This document shows positions 55,359 through 63,953 of a stretch of 64,000 nucleotides of DNA, piece after piece (position 1 is the first letter of the stretch; the number at the start of each line of letters is the position of its first letter). A program made the translations under genes and the position numbers. The DNA comes from Chitinophaga alhagiae (GTDB lineage Bacteria; Bacteroidota; Bacteroidia; Chitinophagales; Chitinophagaceae): assembly GCF_003568665.1 (NCBI RefSeq), contig NZ_QXMH01000002.1, forward strand, positions 992,001 through 1,056,000. Reading direction: 5' to 3'. The notes under the pieces are model-generated. The model worked only from the letters and a program-made list of their open reading frames with translations, did not search any database and was not told where the DNA came from.

Positions 55359-56306
55359 ATGGAAAACAACACATCACCCGAACATGTACACGTATTGATC
55401 ATCGGATCGGGCCCGGCAGGGTATACGGCAGCCATCTATGCCGCCCGCGCTAACCTGAAACCTGTACTATACCAGGGCATACAGCCCGGCGGCCAACTGA
55501 CCATCACCACAGAGGTGGAAAACTATCCCGGCTACCCGGAAGGCATCCAGGGCCCCGAAATGATGGTGGACTTTGAAAAACAGGCCAGCAGAATGGGCGC
55601 AGACATCCGCTACGGCATGGCCACCAAGGTGGATTTTTCATCGCAGCCTTATAAAGTGGAAATAGATGAGGAAAAGACCCTCACGGCAGACGCTATCATT
55701 ATTGCTACCGGCGCTTCCGCCAAATGGCTGGGGCTGCCCTCCGAGCAGCGCCTGAACGGCAGCGGCGTGTCTGCCTGCGCGGTGTGCGACGGCTTTTTCT
55801 TCCGCGGTAAAGAGGCCGCTATTGTAGGCGCGGGAGACACCGCCGCCGAAGAAGCGCTGTACCTCTCCAAGATCTGCTCCAACGTACACATGCTGGTACG
55901 CCGGCACGAAATGAGGGCATCCAAGGTGATGCAGGACCGCGTGCTGAAAACGTCCAACATCATGGTGTACTGGAACACGGAAACCCTGGAAGTAGTAGGC
56001 GAGAATAAAGTGGAAGGCGTACGCGTGCTCAACAGCCAGACCAAAGAAGAAAAGGTGATCCCCGTGAACGCCTTCTTTGTGGCCATCGGCCACCAGCCTA
56101 ATTCCGGCATTTTCAACGGCCAGCTGGACATGGACGAGCAGGGGTACATCAAAACCATTCCCGGCACCACCAAAACCAGCGTGGAAGGCGTTTTTGCCTG
56201 TGGGGACGTGCAGGACAAAATATACCGCCAGGCCGTTACGGCCGCGGGCAGCGGATGTATGGCCGCGCTGGACGCGGAAAGGTACCTCTCTGCAAAAGGA
56301 CATTGA
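55359..56306 (+). CDS. trxB: thioredoxin reductase
   Basis: A 315-residue flavoprotein. It has the FAD motif GSGPAGYTAA (16-25), the redox disulfide Cys140-Ala-Val-Cys143 in SACAVCDG, the NADPH motif GAGDTAAEEA (about 156-165), and the FAD-binding end FACGDVQDK. It transfers electrons from NADPH to thioredoxin. It starts 35 nt after the DUF4249 stop and may share that transcript. A terminator follows at 56314-56350. Confidence 0.96.
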   Translation: MENNTSPEHVHVLIIGSGPAGYTAAIYAARANLKPVLYQGIQPGGQLTITTEVENYPGYPEGIQGPEMMVDFEKQASRMGADIRYGMATKVDFSSQPYKVEIDEEKTLTADAIIIATGASAKWLGLPSEQRLNGSGVSACAVCDGFFFRGKEAAIVGAGDTAAEEALYLSKICSNVHMLVRRHEMRASKVMQDRVLKTSNIMVYWNTETLEVVGENKVEGVRVLNSQTKEEKVIPVNAFFVAIGHQPNSGIFNGQLDMDEQGYIKTIPGTTKTSVEGVFACGDVQDKIYRQAVTAAGSGCMAALDAERYLSAKGH

Positions 56307-56313
56307 TCATAAA

Positions 56314-56350
56314 GAATGGGGGAGGTACCGCTTCTCCCATTTGTTTTTTT
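56314..56350 (+). terminator. Rho-independent terminator after trxB
   Basis: AATGGGGGAG pairs with CTCCCATT with one bulge, and TTGTTTTTTT follows. Confidence 0.75.
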
Positions 56351-56373
56351 ATAGCCCAACAATCTGCAAGCAC

Positions 56374-56730
56374 ATGCTCCACATTGCGCTGGAAGGCATC
56401 CGGTTTTACGCCTATCACGGTTTTTACAAGGAAGAACAGGTGATCGGCAATCATTTTGTGCTGGACGTAAAGGTGAGCATCCCCGAGCCGGAACACCCAT
56501 CTTCCCTGGCAGAATCGGTTAATTACGAAGGGCTGTATGCCATTGCCCAACAGGCGATGCAGGTACCTCAGGCGCTGCTGGAACAGGTGGTGCACGATAT
56601 TACCGCCGCCATCAAAACACAATACCCCGGCGTACAGGCCTCCGTGGTAACCCTCCGGAAACAGGCGCCCCCGTTTGGGGGAGACGTGGATTTCTCCGTG
56701 GTTTCGCTGGAAAAACAATATGTGATATAA
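56374..56730 (+). CDS. folB: dihydroneopterin aldolase
   Basis: A 118-residue protein from ATG 56374 (the frame is open much further upstream, over the trxB terminator). MLHIALEGIRFYAYHGFYKEEQ contains the conserved tyrosine and glutamate of the family, and LRKQAPPFGG holds the lysine. It converts dihydroneopterin to hydroxymethyldihydropterin in folate synthesis. The next gene has its own -7 element. Confidence 0.9.
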   Translation: MLHIALEGIRFYAYHGFYKEEQVIGNHFVLDVKVSIPEPEHPSSLAESVNYEGLYAIAQQAMQVPQALLEQVVHDITAAIKTQYPGVQASVVTLRKQAPPFGGDVDFSVVSLEKQYVI

Positions 56731-56753
56731 AATAAATATGACTTATTTTTGGA

Positions 56754-56761
56754 TCACCCAA
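56754..56761 (+). promoter_or_regulatory. -7 element for the TPR protein gene
   Basis: TATTTTTG is an exact TAnnTTTG match, 12 nt before the ATG at 56774, supporting that start. Confidence 0.55.
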
Positions 56762-56773
56762 CAAATTCGTCCT

Positions 56774-57529
56774 ATGCTTAAGAAAACCATCCTGCTTCTT
56801 TTGGCCTGCTGGGCCTCACTTTTTGCCAAGGCCCAAACCGTGGAGGAAATCATTGCCCAGGCGCAGCAACTGGAAAAACAGATGAAAGAAAATGAATCGC
56901 TGGAGAAATACAAGGAGGCGCTGCAGGTGTCTCCCGGCCATGTGCTGGCTTTTACCCAGGCCAGCCTGCTGGCAGGCAGGGAAGGGGCCCGGCTGAAAGA
57001 CAAAGCGGCCAAACAGGAGTATTTCAACAACGCCAAAATATACGCTTACGAGGCACTCAAGGTGGAACCGGAGAATGCGGAGGCCAACTACGCCATGGCG
57101 GTAGCCTGGGCCCGCATCGGGCAGATATCCGGCGCCAAGGAAAAAGTGGCGGCGGCCAAGGAGGTGAAGAAATATGCGGACCTGGCCCTCAAGTTCAAGC
57201 CTGATTACGGGGAGGCCTGGCACCTGGTGGGCAAATGGAACTTTGACCTCTACAACTTAGGCTCCATTGAGAAAGCTGCGGCCAAGGTATTGTTTGGCGG
57301 CGTACCCCCCGGCACCATGGAAGACGCCATTGCCGCCTATGAAAAATGCCTGAAGCTGAAACCCTCTTTCATACTCAACTACCTTGACCTGGCGCTGGCC
57401 TACCGCCAGAACAACCAGGAAACCCAGGCTATGGAAGTGCTGAACAAAGGTGTGAGGATGCGCCCCATTTACCAGGATGACCCGGGGTACAAGGCAGAAA
57501 TGAAAAAACTGCTGGACGCCATGCAGTAG
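56774..57529 (+). CDS. secreted TPR-repeat protein
   Basis: A 251-residue protein from ATG 56774 with a signal peptide (MLKKTILLLLACWASLFAKAQ). It consists almost entirely of helical repeats, including ESLEKYKEALQVSPGHV, KIYAYEALKVEPENAEANYAMA, KYADLALKFKPDYGEAWHLVG and AIAAYEKCLKLKPSFILNYLDLALAY. The spacing resembles the RMD1-type TPR proteins. Such repeats bind other proteins in the periplasm; the partner is unknown. It converges on the MATE gene. Confidence 0.82.
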   Translation: MLKKTILLLLACWASLFAKAQTVEEIIAQAQQLEKQMKENESLEKYKEALQVSPGHVLAFTQASLLAGREGARLKDKAAKQEYFNNAKIYAYEALKVEPENAEANYAMAVAWARIGQISGAKEKVAAAKEVKKYADLALKFKPDYGEAWHLVGKWNFDLYNLGSIEKAAAKVLFGGVPPGTMEDAIAAYEKCLKLKPSFILNYLDLALAYRQNNQETQAMEVLNKGVRMRPIYQDDPGYKAEMKKLLDAMQ

Positions 57530-57633
57530 GGGCCGCAATATTCCGTGCGGTGCCTTTGCGGGGTACTCCGGATGTGGAGCTTGTCTTCTTGTTGCAACAC
57601 CTCCGCGCCCATTGGGGTATACGGCATCTCCTT

Positions 57634-58968
57634 TTACTGCAGCACCTTCCCCTTCCACCGGCCGCTCCGGAGGTACCAGAGCGCCAGCCCGCCCATAATG
57701 ATCCAGTACACGAACTCCGCGCCCCAGGCCCAGTGCAGCGGGCTGCGCCACCGTTCTACCACCAGCACGCAATACACCAGGTAGATGGTTACGGCAGATA
57801 CCTCTATCAGCATGTTCACCCGCGTACGGCCGGTGCCCGTTATACCGTTGAAAGTAACAGCGGTCACTGAAGAAAGCAGGGTAACGGCGGTGCATACACG
57901 GATAGACGGGATGGCCGCGGTGATCAGTGTTTTATCTGCCGTGTACATCCGCAGCAACTGGTAAGGCAGCAGGTTGATCAACAGGCACACGGCGGCCGCG
58001 CAGAAGAAGGCAAAGCCCGCTATTTTCCGCACCGCTTTCAATACGTCCGCCTCCCGGCCCTGGCCAATGAGGTTGCTCACCATGGTATTGCAGGTGGCGG
58101 CCAGCGCCCAGGTAAAAATGCCGAACAGCCCAAAGATGCTGCGCATCATGTTAGACAGGGCCAGGGGCCTTTGCCCCAGATGCTCAATAAATATGAAGAA
58201 CACCAGCCAGCTGCCGATGCCGAAGAGGAACTGCACAATAAGCGGCGCCGAAATGGTGAGAATGTTGCGCATGGCCGCAAAGTCTGGTTTGAGACGGGCA
58301 AAAAGATGATACCTGGGCGGGAACTTCAGCAGCACCAGTATGCTGTACGCCGCCACAAAACCAATGCCTTCCGCAATAATGGAGGCCACGGCTGCGCCGT
58401 TGAGCCCCATCGCCGGCAGGCCCAGCTTCCCGAATATCAGCCCATAGTCCAGCACAATATTGGCCACCTCCTGGAAAAGGGAAGTGATGGCCAGCAGGCG
58501 CGTATGGCCCGTGCCGATGTAAAAGGCATTGCAAAGCCCCATCAGCATCAGGAAAGGCAACCCCCAGATGCGGATGCGGATAAAAGACACCGCCGCCTCC
58601 CTGATCTGCGGGTCATGCAGGCTGCCGCCGAAGAAAAGCGGCGCCAGGGTATAAGTGACCGCAATGGCAAACAGGGAGAAGAGCAGCGCCAGCACAAAAC
58701 CATTGGAAAAATACCGCCCCATGCCGGCATAGTTCATTTCTCCCGCGCGGCGGGCAAAAAGCACCTGCAGCCCGTTGTTCAGGCCGTAGGCGATCATGTG
58801 CATCACCAGGTAATAAATACCCGCAATGCCGTTCACGGCAAAGGGGAACTCGCCCAAATGGCCCAGGAAGGCCGCATTGGTCATGTGGTTGATCTGCGGC
58901 AGCACCAGCGAGAGGCTGATGGGAGCGGCAATAGCGATCACCTGTTTATTTGTTAAGTTAACCTGCAT
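57634..58968 (-). CDS. MATE family efflux transporter
   Basis: A 444-residue protein from ATG 58968 (MQVNLTNKQVIAIAAPISLS) with 12 membrane helices. The duplicated halves begin IAAPISLSLVLPQINHMTNAAFLGHLG and ILTISAPLIVQFLFGIGSWLVFFIF, and GTGHTRLLAI lies between helices 5 and 6 as in the family. Proton- or sodium-driven export of drugs or metabolites is expected. A -7 element lies 14 nt upstream. It converges on the TPR gene and diverges from the DUF3822 gene. Confidence 0.93.
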   Translation of the reverse strand: MQVNLTNKQVIAIAAPISLSLVLPQINHMTNAAFLGHLGEFPFAVNGIAGIYYLVMHMIAYGLNNGLQVLFARRAGEMNYAGMGRYFSNGFVLALLFSLFAIAVTYTLAPLFFGGSLHDPQIREAAVSFIRIRIWGLPFLMLMGLCNAFYIGTGHTRLLAITSLFQEVANIVLDYGLIFGKLGLPAMGLNGAAVASIIAEGIGFVAAYSILVLLKFPPRYHLFARLKPDFAAMRNILTISAPLIVQFLFGIGSWLVFFIFIEHLGQRPLALSNMMRSIFGLFGIFTWALAATCNTMVSNLIGQGREADVLKAVRKIAGFAFFCAAAVCLLINLLPYQLLRMYTADKTLITAAIPSIRVCTAVTLLSSVTAVTFNGITGTGRTRVNMLIEVSAVTIYLVYCVLVVERWRSPLHWAWGAEFVYWIIMGGLALWYLRSGRWKGKVLQ

Positions 58969-58982
58969 ATGAAAAGGGCGGG

Positions 58983-58990
58983 CAAAAATA
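58983..58990 (-). promoter_or_regulatory. -7 element for the MATE gene
   Basis: On the minus strand TATTTTTG matches the consensus exactly, 14 nt before the ATG at 58968. Confidence 0.5.
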
Positions 58991-59067
58991 CGAAAATCCC
59001 GCTGCCGCCCCTTCGCGCCCAAACTCAACAATTTTAATTATTATTGTGCTTTACAATACTGAAATAC

Positions 59068-59946
59068 ATGCCCGTGGCATATACCATACAACCCACATAC
59101 GCAATAGATGACGCCACCCTGCTGGAAACGGACCTGACCACCTGCACCCTGCTGGTGCTGGTAGGCAGTGGCACGTTCAGTTATGCCGTATTGTCTCCCC
59201 TGCAACGCAAGTTCCTGGCGCTGAAAAGTTATAGCTACCAGCCTAAAACGCTGGCTATGGCGGACCTGGAGATGATAGAAGAGATCTTTGACGCGGACAA
59301 GCTGTTGTTTACCGCCTTCAAACAGGTGCTGCTGGCCTTTGACTCGCCGGAGAGCACGCTGGTGCCGGAAGCGCTTTTTCAGCCGCAGCTGAAAAGGGAC
59401 TACCTGCATGTGGCGCAGTTGGAAAAAATGCAGGAGGCCGTGCTGTTTGACACCGTGCCGGAGCTGGGCCTTGTGAACGTATATGCCATAGATAAAGACA
59501 TCCTGGGCTTTCTGCGGAAGGAATTTTCTTCAGATACCGTTATGCATGCCTACACCGGCCTGCTCAAAGCCTACCGGAAAGACAACGAAGTACAGTTCTC
59601 TGACGGGGTGGTATACGTGGAAGTGCAGCCCATGCAGTTTGCCCTCACCATTTTTGCCGGCGGCAAGCTGCTGCTCCAGCAGCAACTGGGGTACCGCAGC
59701 GGGCTGGACATGGTGTATTACATTGTCAACTCCCTGCGCCAGCTGGGCCTCAGCGAGCTGCAGGCCAAGGTGAAGCTGGGCGGCGCCCTCACGGAAGACT
59801 CGCAGGTGTATCACGAGCTGCACCGCTTTCTGCCCCGGCTGGACTGGGTGCACAAACCAGACGGCTTCCTGTACATTCCCCGGATGAATGAAGTGCCCCC
59901 GCATCATTTTCATAATTTATATGCACTGGCCTTATGCGTATCATAG
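59068..59946 (+). CDS. DUF3822 family protein
   Basis: A 292-residue protein; ATG 59068 was preferred over an ATG 24 nt upstream, but this is uncertain. It follows the DUF3822 pattern, with an actin/ASKHA-like build: two strand sheets and the repeating YMPVAYTIQPTYAIDDATL and VQPMQFALTIFAGGKLLLQQQLGY segments. Function is unknown. The family is known as a Bacteroidota neighbour of rsmD, and here it overlaps rsmD by 13 nt, which suggests translational coupling. Confidence 0.82.
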   Translation: MPVAYTIQPTYAIDDATLLETDLTTCTLLVLVGSGTFSYAVLSPLQRKFLALKSYSYQPKTLAMADLEMIEEIFDADKLLFTAFKQVLLAFDSPESTLVPEALFQPQLKRDYLHVAQLEKMQEAVLFDTVPELGLVNVYAIDKDILGFLRKEFSSDTVMHAYTGLLKAYRKDNEVQFSDGVVYVEVQPMQFALTIFAGGKLLLQQQLGYRSGLDMVYYIVNSLRQLGLSELQAKVKLGGALTEDSQVYHELHRFLPRLDWVHKPDGFLYIPRMNEVPPHHFHNLYALALCVS

Positions 59947-60500
59947 GAGGTTCCATGAGCGGCCGGCGGATCAATCCGCCCGCTAACATGCCGCACACGC
60001 GCCCTACCACAGATATTGCCAAAGGCGGGCTGTTCAATATCATCGAAAACAACCTGGACATTTCCACCCTCAAGACCCTGGATATTTTTGGCGGCACCGG
60101 CAGCATCAGTTACGAACTGGCGTCCCGCGGGGCCGCAGACCAGACCATTGTGGAGAAAGACCCGGCCATGGCGGACTTTATCAGCAAAACCGCCGCGCTG
60201 CTGGGCGTACAGTTGAAGCTGGTGCGGATGGACGTGTTCAAATACCTGCAGCAGTGCACGGAGCAGTTCGATTTTATTTTTGCCGGCCCGCCCTACGCCC
60301 TGGGCACTATAGACGAGCTGCCCAAAATAGTATTTGAAAGGCAGCTGCTGAAACCGGAAGGATGGTTCGTATTGGAACACACGCCGCGTAACAATTACAA
60401 GGAGTTCAGCTACTACCGCTCGGAACGGAATTACGGTACCACCATATTTTCCATATTCATTAACCGGGAAGAACTGAGGAAACCCTCTGCCGGTCAATAA
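59934..60500 (+). CDS. rsmD: RsmD-type 16S rRNA (guanine-N2)-methyltransferase, motif IV altered
   Basis: A 188-residue Rossmann methyltransferase. It starts MRIIGGSMSGRRINPPANMP and carries RPTTDIAKGGLFNII and SAM motif I LDIFGGTGSISYE. Motif IV, which is normally (D/N)PP(Y/F) and often ADPPY in this phylum, here reads FAGPPYAL: the aspartate is Gly (codon GGC). The expected reaction is methylation of G966 of 16S rRNA. Loss of the base-contacting Asp could lower or abolish activity. It overlaps the DUF3822 gene by 13 nt and coaD follows 12 nt later, so it sits mid-operon. Confidence 0.85.
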   Translation: MRIIGGSMSGRRINPPANMPHTRPTTDIAKGGLFNIIENNLDISTLKTLDIFGGTGSISYELASRGAADQTIVEKDPAMADFISKTAALLGVQLKLVRMDVFKYLQQCTEQFDFIFAGPPYALGTIDELPKIVFERQLLKPEGWFVLEHTPRNNYKEFSYYRSERNYGTTIFSIFINREELRKPSAGQ

Positions 60501-60512
60501 TACTTATACACT

Positions 60513-60995
60513 ATGCACAGCATCTGCTTATTTCCCGGTACATTCGATCCTGTGACCCTCGGGCATACCGACATCATTGACCGCGCCCTGCCGCTTTTTG
60601 ACGAACTGATCATCGGCATCGGCATCAACTCCGGCAAAGTGCCCATGTATTCCGTGGAGCAGCGCGTGGAATGGATCAGGGAAATTTATAAGGACCAGCC
60701 CAAGATAAAGGTCACCTCCTACGAAGGCCTCACCGTTACCTTCTGCCGGCAGGTGAATGCCCGCTTTATACTGAGAGGCATCCGGTACGTGGCGGATTTT
60801 GAGTACGAAAAGGCGATTGCGGACATCAACCGGAAAATGGACCCCGATGTGGAAACCATCTTCCTCACCTGCTCGCCCGAATTTTCCACCATTGCCTCCA
60901 CGCTGGTGAGAGACGTGATCAGGAACGGGGGAGATGCCGCGCAGTTTTTGCCCGGTCCGGTGGCTAAAAGCATACAGCAACAAAAGAAGAGTTAA
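60513..60995 (+). CDS. coaD: phosphopantetheine adenylyltransferase
   Basis: A 160-residue protein of standard length. The nucleotidyl-transferase motif GTFDPVTLGH (9-18, His18) and the RGIRYVADFEYE segment are diagnostic, with FSTIASTLVRDVI near the end. It adds AMP to 4'-phosphopantetheine, the penultimate step of CoA synthesis, complementing CoaE encoded near 34476. Its gene follows rsmD by 12 nt, and the thioesterase gene follows 12 nt later. Confidence 0.95.
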   Translation: MHSICLFPGTFDPVTLGHTDIIDRALPLFDELIIGIGINSGKVPMYSVEQRVEWIREIYKDQPKIKVTSYEGLTVTFCRQVNARFILRGIRYVADFEYEKAIADINRKMDPDVETIFLTCSPEFSTIASTLVRDVIRNGGDAAQFLPGPVAKSIQQQKKS

Positions 60996-61007
60996 AACCG
61001 CAATATC

Positions 61008-61445
61008 ATGAAGGCAATCTGGTTCTCGCTGGACATTTCTCTTGACCAGCTCAATGAAAATGCGCAGAACACCATGGGCACCTACCTCGGCATGGAATTT
61101 ACCGAGATAGGCCCGGATTACCTGCGGGCCATGATGCCGGTAGACCACCGTACCGTTCAGCCCTACGGCCTGCTGCACGGCGGCGCCTCCGCCGCCCTGG
61201 CGGAAACCGTGGGCAGCGTGGCCTCCGCCCTCATTATTGATCCGGAAAAGCAGATCTGCGTAGGGCTGGAGATCAACGCCAACCACGTACGCGGCGTGCG
61301 GGAAGGGTATGTGCATGCCGTGGCCCGGCCGTTACACATCGGCTCCGGTACCCACGTGTGGGACATCCGGATCACGGATGACGATAATAAGCTCGTTTGC
61401 GTGAGCCGCCTCACCGTAGCCATACTGGCTAAGCGCCAGGCTTAG
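61008..61445 (+). CDS. hotdog-fold acyl-CoA thioesterase (PaaI/MenI-like)
   Basis: A 145-residue hotdog-fold protein. PYGLLHGGASAALAETVGS (about 52-70) contains the catalytic His-Gly-Gly and the glutamate used by YdiI/MenI-type enzymes, which hydrolyse 1,4-dihydroxy-2-naphthoyl-CoA or aryl- and acyl-CoAs. Membership in the menaquinone pathway is an inference; the other men genes are not visible. It is the last gene of the DUF3822-rsmD-coaD unit and overlaps the 3' end of the opposing methyltransferase gene by 17 nt. Confidence 0.85.
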   Translation: MKAIWFSLDISLDQLNENAQNTMGTYLGMEFTEIGPDYLRAMMPVDHRTVQPYGLLHGGASAALAETVGSVASALIIDPEKQICVGLEINANHVRGVREGYVHAVARPLHIGSGTHVWDIRITDDDNKLVCVSRLTVAILAKRQA

Positions 61446-62157
61446 CCGCCACCAGGTAATGCATGCGCATGATCACTTCATGGTCCTGCACCATAAAACC
61501 TGCGGCCGTCAGCATCATTTTTACCTGCTCTATGCCCAGCCGCAGTTTCCTGTAGCTGCTTACTTTCTGTATCCACTGGCCCTGCTGTTTTTCCAGTAAA
61601 ATGTCGTACACGCTCACATACCCCGGGAAATATTCCAGGAAGCAGGTGTGAATGCGCTCATCTTCGGCGCGTACGGGTACAAACCGTTCTTCCTGCTCCA
61701 GCGGTTGGGTGAGGTCACGGAAAGACAGTACCAGCTTGCCTTTGGGCGTGAGCATCCGGTACCATTCCCCAATAAGGGTGTTTACCTGCTCCACGCTTTC
61801 CAGGTGGGTGAGCGTGTCTCCCATGCAAACGATCAGCTCTGCGTCCATGCCGTACTGGCCCGTGTTGGCCAGGTTGGCCAGGATGGTGCGTACCGGCAGG
61901 CCCTTGGCCCGCGCGTTCAGCTCAGACAGCAGATGCTGGTTAAAGTCTACCGCAAACACGGAAAACCCCAGGTTGGCGAGAGACACGGTTTGCAGGCCGT
62001 GGCCGGCGCCCAGGTCAAGCGCCACACCGTTGCCGCCGGGGGCAATGTGTTTGTTGGTGAAATAGGCCTGCTGTTCCTGCTGTTTGGTGTCGAAGTTGCC
62101 GCTCATCCAGGCGTAGAAGGCGGCCAGGTGGTTGTCGTAATGGGCTTGTGCGTTCAT
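61429..62157 (-). CDS. class I SAM-dependent methyltransferase
   Basis: A 242-residue methyltransferase. Motif I is VALDLGAGHGLQTVSLA, followed by the acidic post-I strand AVDFNQ, motif IV-like LIVCMGDTLTHL, and LVLSFRDLTQP. The C-terminal part with EQVKMMLTAAGF fits small-molecule methyltransferases. The substrate is unknown. A Nudix gene ends 3 nt upstream on the same strand, so the two form a small operon transcribed from the divergent promoter next to pyrE. Its 3' end overlaps the thioesterase gene by 17 nt. Confidence 0.87.
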   Translation of the reverse strand: MNAQAHYDNHLAAFYAWMSGNFDTKQQEQQAYFTNKHIAPGGNGVALDLGAGHGLQTVSLANLGFSVFAVDFNQHLLSELNARAKGLPVRTILANLANTGQYGMDAELIVCMGDTLTHLESVEQVNTLIGEWYRMLTPKGKLVLSFRDLTQPLEQEERFVPVRAEDERIHTCFLEYFPGYVSVYDILLEKQQGQWIQKVSSYRKLRLGIEQVKMMLTAAGFMVQDHEVIMRMHYLVAAKPGA

Positions 62158-62160
62158 AGG

Positions 62161-62787
62161 TCATAGTTTATATCCCGCTTTCAGGAACACCTCCCGGATG
62201 TTTTCGTAGGAATAGGCCATGTACTTGCCAAGGTTTTCGGGGCGTATCCATTGAATGTCCAGGATGTCTTCCTCTATCTGCGGAACGGTCAGCTCCGTAC
62301 CACTGAAAAACATGCGGTACCAGTGACTCTGTTTGAGGATTTTTTTGTCTTTCAGGGGATAATAATGGAAGGTTTCCGTGATCTTGCCGCTAATATTGAC
62401 GTGCTGCAGGCCGGTTTCTTCCTGCACCTCGCGCAGGGCGCAGGCTTCCAGGGTTTCTCCTTCGTCCAGCTTGCCTTTGGGCAGGTCCCATTTGCCCCGG
62501 CGGAACATCAGCAGTATCTCGCCGGCTTCGTTGGTGATCAGTCCGCCCGCTGCTTCATATACTGTAAAATGCCCTTTTACCGTTTCAAATAAAGACGGTA
62601 CGTGCTGCTGGCGGAGCACCGCCATGGGCAGTTGGTTTTTTTCCAGCAGGGCAATGGTTTGCGCTATTTCCGCCTGGCCGGGCGAGAAGAGGGTGGCCGC
62701 CCCGTCAAAACCGGGGGGCAGCAGGTGCTTGTCTCCCGTAAGCAATAAAGGTCTTTCATTTATATATATAATAACCGGCATTTCCAT
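62161..62787 (-). CDS. Nudix hydrolase
   Basis: A 208-residue protein from ATG 62787; ATG 62781 is an equally good start. The Nudix box runs from Gly105 to Leu127 (GKLDEGETLEACALREVQEETGL), with the REVQEE metal ligands. The preceding MFRRGKWDLPKGK and following HYYPLKDKKILKQSHWYRMFF match the subfamily acting on nucleotide or sugar-nucleotide diphosphates. Substrate unknown. It is the first gene of a two-gene unit with the downstream methyltransferase. A -7 element sits 4 nt upstream, so the message is probably leaderless. Confidence 0.87.
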   Translation of the reverse strand: MEMPVIIYINERPLLLTGDKHLLPPGFDGAATLFSPGQAEIAQTIALLEKNQLPMAVLRQQHVPSLFETVKGHFTVYEAAGGLITNEAGEILLMFRRGKWDLPKGKLDEGETLEACALREVQEETGLQHVNISGKITETFHYYPLKDKKILKQSHWYRMFFSGTELTVPQIEEDILDIQWIRPENLGKYMAYSYENIREVFLKAGYKL

Positions 62788-62791
62788 CCTG

Positions 62792-62799
62792 CAAAAATA
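62792..62799 (-). promoter_or_regulatory. -7 element for the Nudix-methyltransferase unit
   Basis: On the minus strand TATTTTTG is an exact match, 4-11 nt before the possible starts at 62787 and 62781. It shares a 47-nt intergenic space with the pyrE promoter. Confidence 0.5.
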
Positions 62800-62819
62800 A
62801 TCGTTTGCATTATTCATTG

Positions 62820-62827
62820 TACTTTTG
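62820..62827 (+). promoter_or_regulatory. -7 element for pyrE
   Basis: TACTTTTG matches TAnnTTTG exactly and ends 7 nt before the ATG at 62835, implying a leaderless or near-leaderless message. Confidence 0.55.
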
Positions 62828-62834
62828 CGACGTT

Positions 62835-63470
62835 ATGAACAATGTCAGCGAAAAACAGGTAGCAGAGAAGCTGCTCCAGGTACAGGCCGTAAAACTGAGC
62901 CCGGCCAAGCCCTTCACCTGGGCTTCCGGATGGAAATCTCCCATTTATTGCGACAACCGTAAGGTGTTGTCTTTTCCGTACGTACGTGATTACATCAAGT
63001 CGGAACTGAGCAACCTGGTATTTGAGACCTTCCCTGACGCGGCGGTGATAGCCGGGGTGGCCACGGCGGGCATTCCCCATGGGGCGTTGGTGGCGGACCA
63101 GCTGAAGCTGCCGTTCATATACGTGCGGTCCAAACCCAAAGAACACGGCATGGGCAACATGATCGAAGGCGTATTGCAGCCCGGCCAGCCTGTGGTAGTA
63201 GTGGAAGACCTGATCTCTACCGGCAAAAGCAGCCTGGAGGCCGTGCAGGCCATCCGCGCCGCCGGTGGTGAGGTGATAGGCATGGTGTCTATCTTCAACT
63301 ACGGGTTTGAGGTAGCGGTAAAAGCCTTTGAAGCGGCCGGCGTGCCCTTCAGATCCCTGAGCAACTACAGCGCCCTGATAGAGCTGGCGGTAGAAAAAGG
63401 GCAGGTATCCGCGGAGGAGCAGAGCACTTTGCAAGCCTGGCGTACCGCCCCGGACGTATGGGGAAAATAG
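62835..63470 (+). CDS. pyrE: orotate phosphoribosyltransferase
   Basis: A 211-residue protein from ATG 62835, chosen because a -7 element ends 7 nt before it; the open frame reaches 30 nt further up. The PRPP-binding motif is VVVVEDLISTGKSSLEA (about 120-136), and AGVATAGIPHGALVADQLKLP with KEHGMGNMIEG are specific to this enzyme. It joins orotate and PRPP to give OMP in pyrimidine synthesis. It is transcribed away from the Nudix gene and forms a unit of its own. Confidence 0.95.
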   Translation: MNNVSEKQVAEKLLQVQAVKLSPAKPFTWASGWKSPIYCDNRKVLSFPYVRDYIKSELSNLVFETFPDAAVIAGVATAGIPHGALVADQLKLPFIYVRSKPKEHGMGNMIEGVLQPGQPVVVVEDLISTGKSSLEAVQAIRAAGGEVIGMVSIFNYGFEVAVKAFEAAGVPFRSLSNYSALIELAVEKGQVSAEEQSTLQAWRTAPDVWGK

Positions 63471-63523
63471 GAACATATTTAATTTTATAATAGTATATTG
63501 TGTTGGTTTAAAAAAGACTTGCT

Positions 63524-63901
63524 ATGCGTACAATCCAATTAATGCTGTTGCTGTTGCTCGCCGGGGCAGGGGTAACAATGGGCCAGGTAAAGAAGGGCAC
63601 ACTGGCCACTGCCAAGATCAAGGTGCCCACGGTGCAGTGCAACATGTGCAAAGACCGCATTCAGCGTTATTTTCTCCGGGAGGAAGGGATCAAATCCATG
63701 GTGGTAGACGTGAAGAAGAAAGAAGCAACGGTGAAATACTATACAGACCGTACCAATGTTGAGAATATCAAGACCGCCATTGCCAATGTGGGATATGATG
63801 CGGACGATGTAACGGCGAACGAGGATTCTTACAAGGAACTACCCAAATGTTGCCAGAAACCGGAAGACGGCGGAGGCCCGCCACCCAAGAAAAAGGGATA
63901 G
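63524..63901 (+). CDS. secreted heavy-metal-associated domain protein
   Basis: A 125-residue protein with a signal peptide (MRTIQLMLLLLLAGAGVTMG). The HMA domain has the metal-binding pair Cys39-Asn-Met-Cys42 in TVQCNMCKDRIQ and the second-strand segment AIANVGYDADDVTA. A double Cys (PKCCQKP) and a Gly/Pro/Lys tail end it. It could carry copper or a related ion in the envelope. No transporter is visible in the window, which ends shortly after it. Confidence 0.85.
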   Translation: MRTIQLMLLLLLAGAGVTMGQVKKGTLATAKIKVPTVQCNMCKDRIQRYFLREEGIKSMVVDVKKKEATVKYYTDRTNVENIKTAIANVGYDADDVTANEDSYKELPKCCQKPEDGGGPPPKKKG

Positions 63902-63920
63902 CTTTTCCAGAAGAACTTGA

Positions 63921-63953
63921 CCGCTCCGGGTATTCCCCCGGGGCGGTTTTTTT
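63921..63953 (+). terminator. Rho-independent terminator after the HMA gene
   Basis: CCGCTCCGGG (63921-63930) pairs with CCCGGGGCGG (63937-63946) with a T-G wobble, and seven T residues follow. Confidence 0.88.
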
